Assembly: GCA_027023165.1 (NCBI GenBank)
Contig: JALVWX010000255.1
Coordinates: forward strand, 1-22,155
Source of the DNA: Thermococcus sp.
Lineage (GTDB): Archaea > Methanobacteriota_B > Thermococci > Thermococcales > Thermococcaceae
Length of the DNA stretch: 22,155 nucleotides
Direction: 5' to 3'
This document shows, in pieces, positions 20,564 through 22,155 of the stretch. A program made the translations under genes and the position numbers. Positions within the stretch are counted from its first letter, which is position 1. Every line of letters begins with the position of its first letter. Below the pieces are notes generated by a model that had not been told where the DNA came from, searched no databases, and saw only the letters and a program-made list of their open reading frames with translations.

Positions 20564-20773
20564 ATGACAACTGTGTTGAAGAGAGATGCTGGGAGGTTTT
20601 TGAAGGAACTTAGGAGAAATTACGGCGATGTCTGGAAGATTCCCGGCAGTGGATACCTGTCAAAGCCGGATTTCATAGTGGTGGACCCGCGCAGTGGGAA
20701 GAAAACTAAGGTCAGTTTCGTTTCCCTTGACGACGGCGAGGTCGTCGGTGTGGTTTACGACGAGCTTGGCTGA
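20564..20773 (+). CDS. Small hypothetical protein (69 aa)
   Basis: The product reads MTTVLKRDAGRFLKELRRNY, then GDVWKIPGSGYLSKPDFIVV and DPRSGKKTKVSFVSLDDGEV to a VVGVVYDELG end. The layout suggests an N-terminal basic helix followed by three or four beta strands. The phrase KIPGSGYLSKPDFIVVD faintly recalls the core of archaeal Hjc/PDDEXK-type nucleases, but the protein is too short and lacks a clear catalytic set, so I leave it unassigned. The ATG at 20564 is chosen because an in-frame GTG at 20555 lies inside the SD. It has its own promoter. Confidence 0.75.
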   Translation: MTTVLKRDAGRFLKELRRNYGDVWKIPGSGYLSKPDFIVVDPRSGKKTKVSFVSLDDGEVVGVVYDELG

Positions 20774-20908
20774 AATTTCGCTCTTTGTCTAAAATCTGTG
20801 GGTTTGAACTTTTTACAAAACGCAACATCTCCTTCCAAGAGCGTTCTGACGGTTACCCTCTCGGAAATCATTAAATACCATCGTGTAGTATTTTCTGTGG
20901 TGAACCGC

Positions 20909-22155
20909 ATGTCCACTGACGTTTATGACGAGGCCCTGAACCTGGCCGCGAACATTCAAGACAGGTATCTCCGGGCTGTAACCTATGCTAAAATAGGTTA
21001 CTACATGTACAAGGCGAAAAAGAGACGGTATAAGGACGCGTTTAAGTACTCCCTGAGTGCGGTTTCCGCCATAGAGAACCCCGCCCTTACGGCCAAGGCC
21101 CTCATAGAGATAGCGTCTTACCTCCACGGTGTCAACCCCGATACCTCCAAAAAGGTCTTCCAGCAGGCTCACGATGTCATCTCCATGTTCCCCCAGCCGC
21201 TCAAAGATGACCTCATGGTGGAGCTTTCAAAGCGTCTTCTTGAGCTTGGCATGAAAGACGACGCGCTGTTCTACGCCAGCGATATTGAGGACTCTGTAAA
21301 GAGGAACGACACCCTCCTTAAGATACTCGGGGCCTACCTCACCGATGGCAACATGAGGAAGGCCCGCCTGATTATCGAGAGCATTGAGGACGAGCCTTGG
21401 CGCTCGATAGCCGCGGTCAAAGCCGTTAAAGAGCATCTGAAGCGTGAGGAATTTGGGAGCGCTATCAGAATTCTCAGGGAGATGAAGAGTGAGTACTGGC
21501 TCGGGGAGGCCATGAAAGAAGTTGCCGTTCACCTCAAGAGTTCGGAGGTTCCCAAGGCAACGTACGAAAAGTTCGTTGACATCGCCCTCTCCCTTTCAAG
21601 CGAAACCGGCTCGGATGTTCTCAGGTCCCTTCTCATCGGACTCGGAAGCCAGGGGGAGCTGGAGTTCGTCATGGAGATAACATCGAGGCTTCCCGGGGAA
21701 CAGCGGGAGGAGATTCTCAAGGGCATCGTCAGCGCCTCCGCTGACAGGCCGGAGATACTGGACCGCCTCGTAGACCTCCTGAGTGGGGAGGAGTTCGAAA
21801 GGATTTCTGCGTTTATGATGGACAAACTGCTCTCACGGCCCGCTCAGGAGTCCTTCTCGGAGGTCGTCCGGAAAGTCGGCGAGAAAACGACCGAGGACTC
21901 GGTTCTCGTCAAGGTTGCGACCTACCTCTCCAAGCTTGGGGATTTCGACGCCGCTTGGGAGTTCGCCTCGAGGGTCAGGGGACACTACCTCCGCTCCCTT
22001 GCCTTCGGAAGCATAGCCGTCGCCAAGCTCAAGGCGGGAGACATAGACGGGGCAATCGATGCTGCCCTCGAAGTTAAGGACCCGCGGTGGGGTTCCTGGC
22101 TTCTCAGCGAGATACTGACGAAGAAACTGGAGCTTCAGGCGGGAGGCCAGGTAAG
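20909..22155 (+). CDS. Alpha-helical repeat (TPR-like) protein, cut by window edge
   Basis: From the ATG at 20909 (GGTGA 5 nt upstream, TATA-like ATTAAATAC at 20870-20878) the frame is open for 415 codons to the right edge. The protein starts MSTDVYDEALNLAANIQDRY and consists of recurring helical pairs of about 33-35 residues with the pattern A..A..I.D...R...L..I...L...G....A; clear units include SVKRNDTLLKILGAYLTDGN and HYLRSLAFGSIAVAKLKAGD. This is a TPR/HEAT-like solenoid, usually a protein-binding scaffold. There is no signal peptide or membrane segment. Partner and function are not evident. Confidence 0.85.
   Translation, partial: MSTDVYDEALNLAANIQDRYLRAVTYAKIGYYMYKAKKRRYKDAFKYSLSAVSAIENPALTAKALIEIASYLHGVNPDTSKKVFQQAHDVISMFPQPLKDDLMVELSKRLLELGMKDDALFYASDIEDSVKRNDTLLKILGAYLTDGNMRKARLIIESIEDEPWRSIAAVKAVKEHLKREEFGSAIRILREMKSEYWLGEAMKEVAVHLKSSEVPKATYEKFVDIALSLSSETGSDVLRSLLIGLGSQGELEFVMEITSRLPGEQREEILKGIVSASADRPEILDRLVDLLSGEEFERISAFMMDKLLSRPAQESFSEVVRKVGEKTTEDSVLVKVATYLSKLGDFDAAWEFASRVRGHYLRSLAFGSIAVAKLKAGDIDGAIDAALEVKDPRWGSWLLSEILTKKLELQAGGQV

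Noticed and set aside
20564..20773. Holliday-junction resolvase fragment
   Set aside because: Only a vague resemblance in one strand motif; size and missing catalytic set do not support it.

Overview
The window reads as chromosomal DNA of a hyperthermophilic euryarchaeon of the order Thermococcales (Thermococcus-like). Reasons: TATA boxes with an upstream BRE purine block before most genes, GGTGAT-type Shine-Dalgarno sites 3-6 nt before starts, frequent GTG/TTG starts, tRNA genes with encoded CCA, and near-textbook Thermococcus/Pyrococcus proteins (GH57 branching enzyme, hexameric GDH, FttA/aCPSF1, proteasome beta, SRP54). The gene order (branching enzyme, PII, NSS transporter, gdh, proteasome beta, fttA) recalls T. 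kodakarensis from memory only; I could not search.

Layout. 1-1147 (minus): 5' part of an NFACT/RqcH-type gene cut by the left edge, and a small membrane protein. 1275-3694 (plus): GH57 branching enzyme and a short-T-loop PII protein. 3707-6195 (minus): an apparent operon of NSS amino-acid transporter, a 36-aa MetS-like small subunit and a coiled-coil/membrane protein, with a perfect inverted repeat at its promoter. 6211-6790: gene-free leader region holding a C/D box sRNA candidate with its own promoter. 6791-8050 (plus): glutamate dehydrogenase. 8092-9689 (minus): a two-TM K+ channel and an unusual P-loop/deoxyribosyltransferase-like fusion. 9807-13718 (plus): psmB, fttA and a threonine-synthase-like protein lacking the PLP lysine and fused to a PadR-type winged helix. 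13754-14819 (plus): an EMC6-like three-TM protein and rpiA.

14900-16389 is an RNA-rich island: tRNA-Leu(CAA), tRNA-Asn(GUU), a CAU tRNA and, on the minus strand, tRNA-Arg(CCU). The roughly 260 and 900 bases between them are non-coding, T-rich, packed with perfect triloop hairpins, and contain at least three diverged copies of a repeat, two with the same nested-stem fold and compensating base changes. This is the best candidate here for something undescribed.

16458-22155 carries an Lrp/AsnC regulator (plus), a minus-strand pair of GfcR-like PRTase regulator plus orphan 109-aa protein, a minus-strand operon of SRP54, stand-alone RAM domain and YkgJ-type cysteine-cluster protein, then small plus-strand genes (34 aa, 69 aa) and the start of a long alpha-helical repeat protein cut by the right edge.

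Themes: amino-acid/nitrogen handling (PII, NSS transporter, GDH), information processing and protein fate (NFACT, proteasome, FttA, SRP54, EMC6-like protein) and metabolite-sensing regulators (Lrp, RAM, PRTase-HTH, dead-PLP-fold-HTH).
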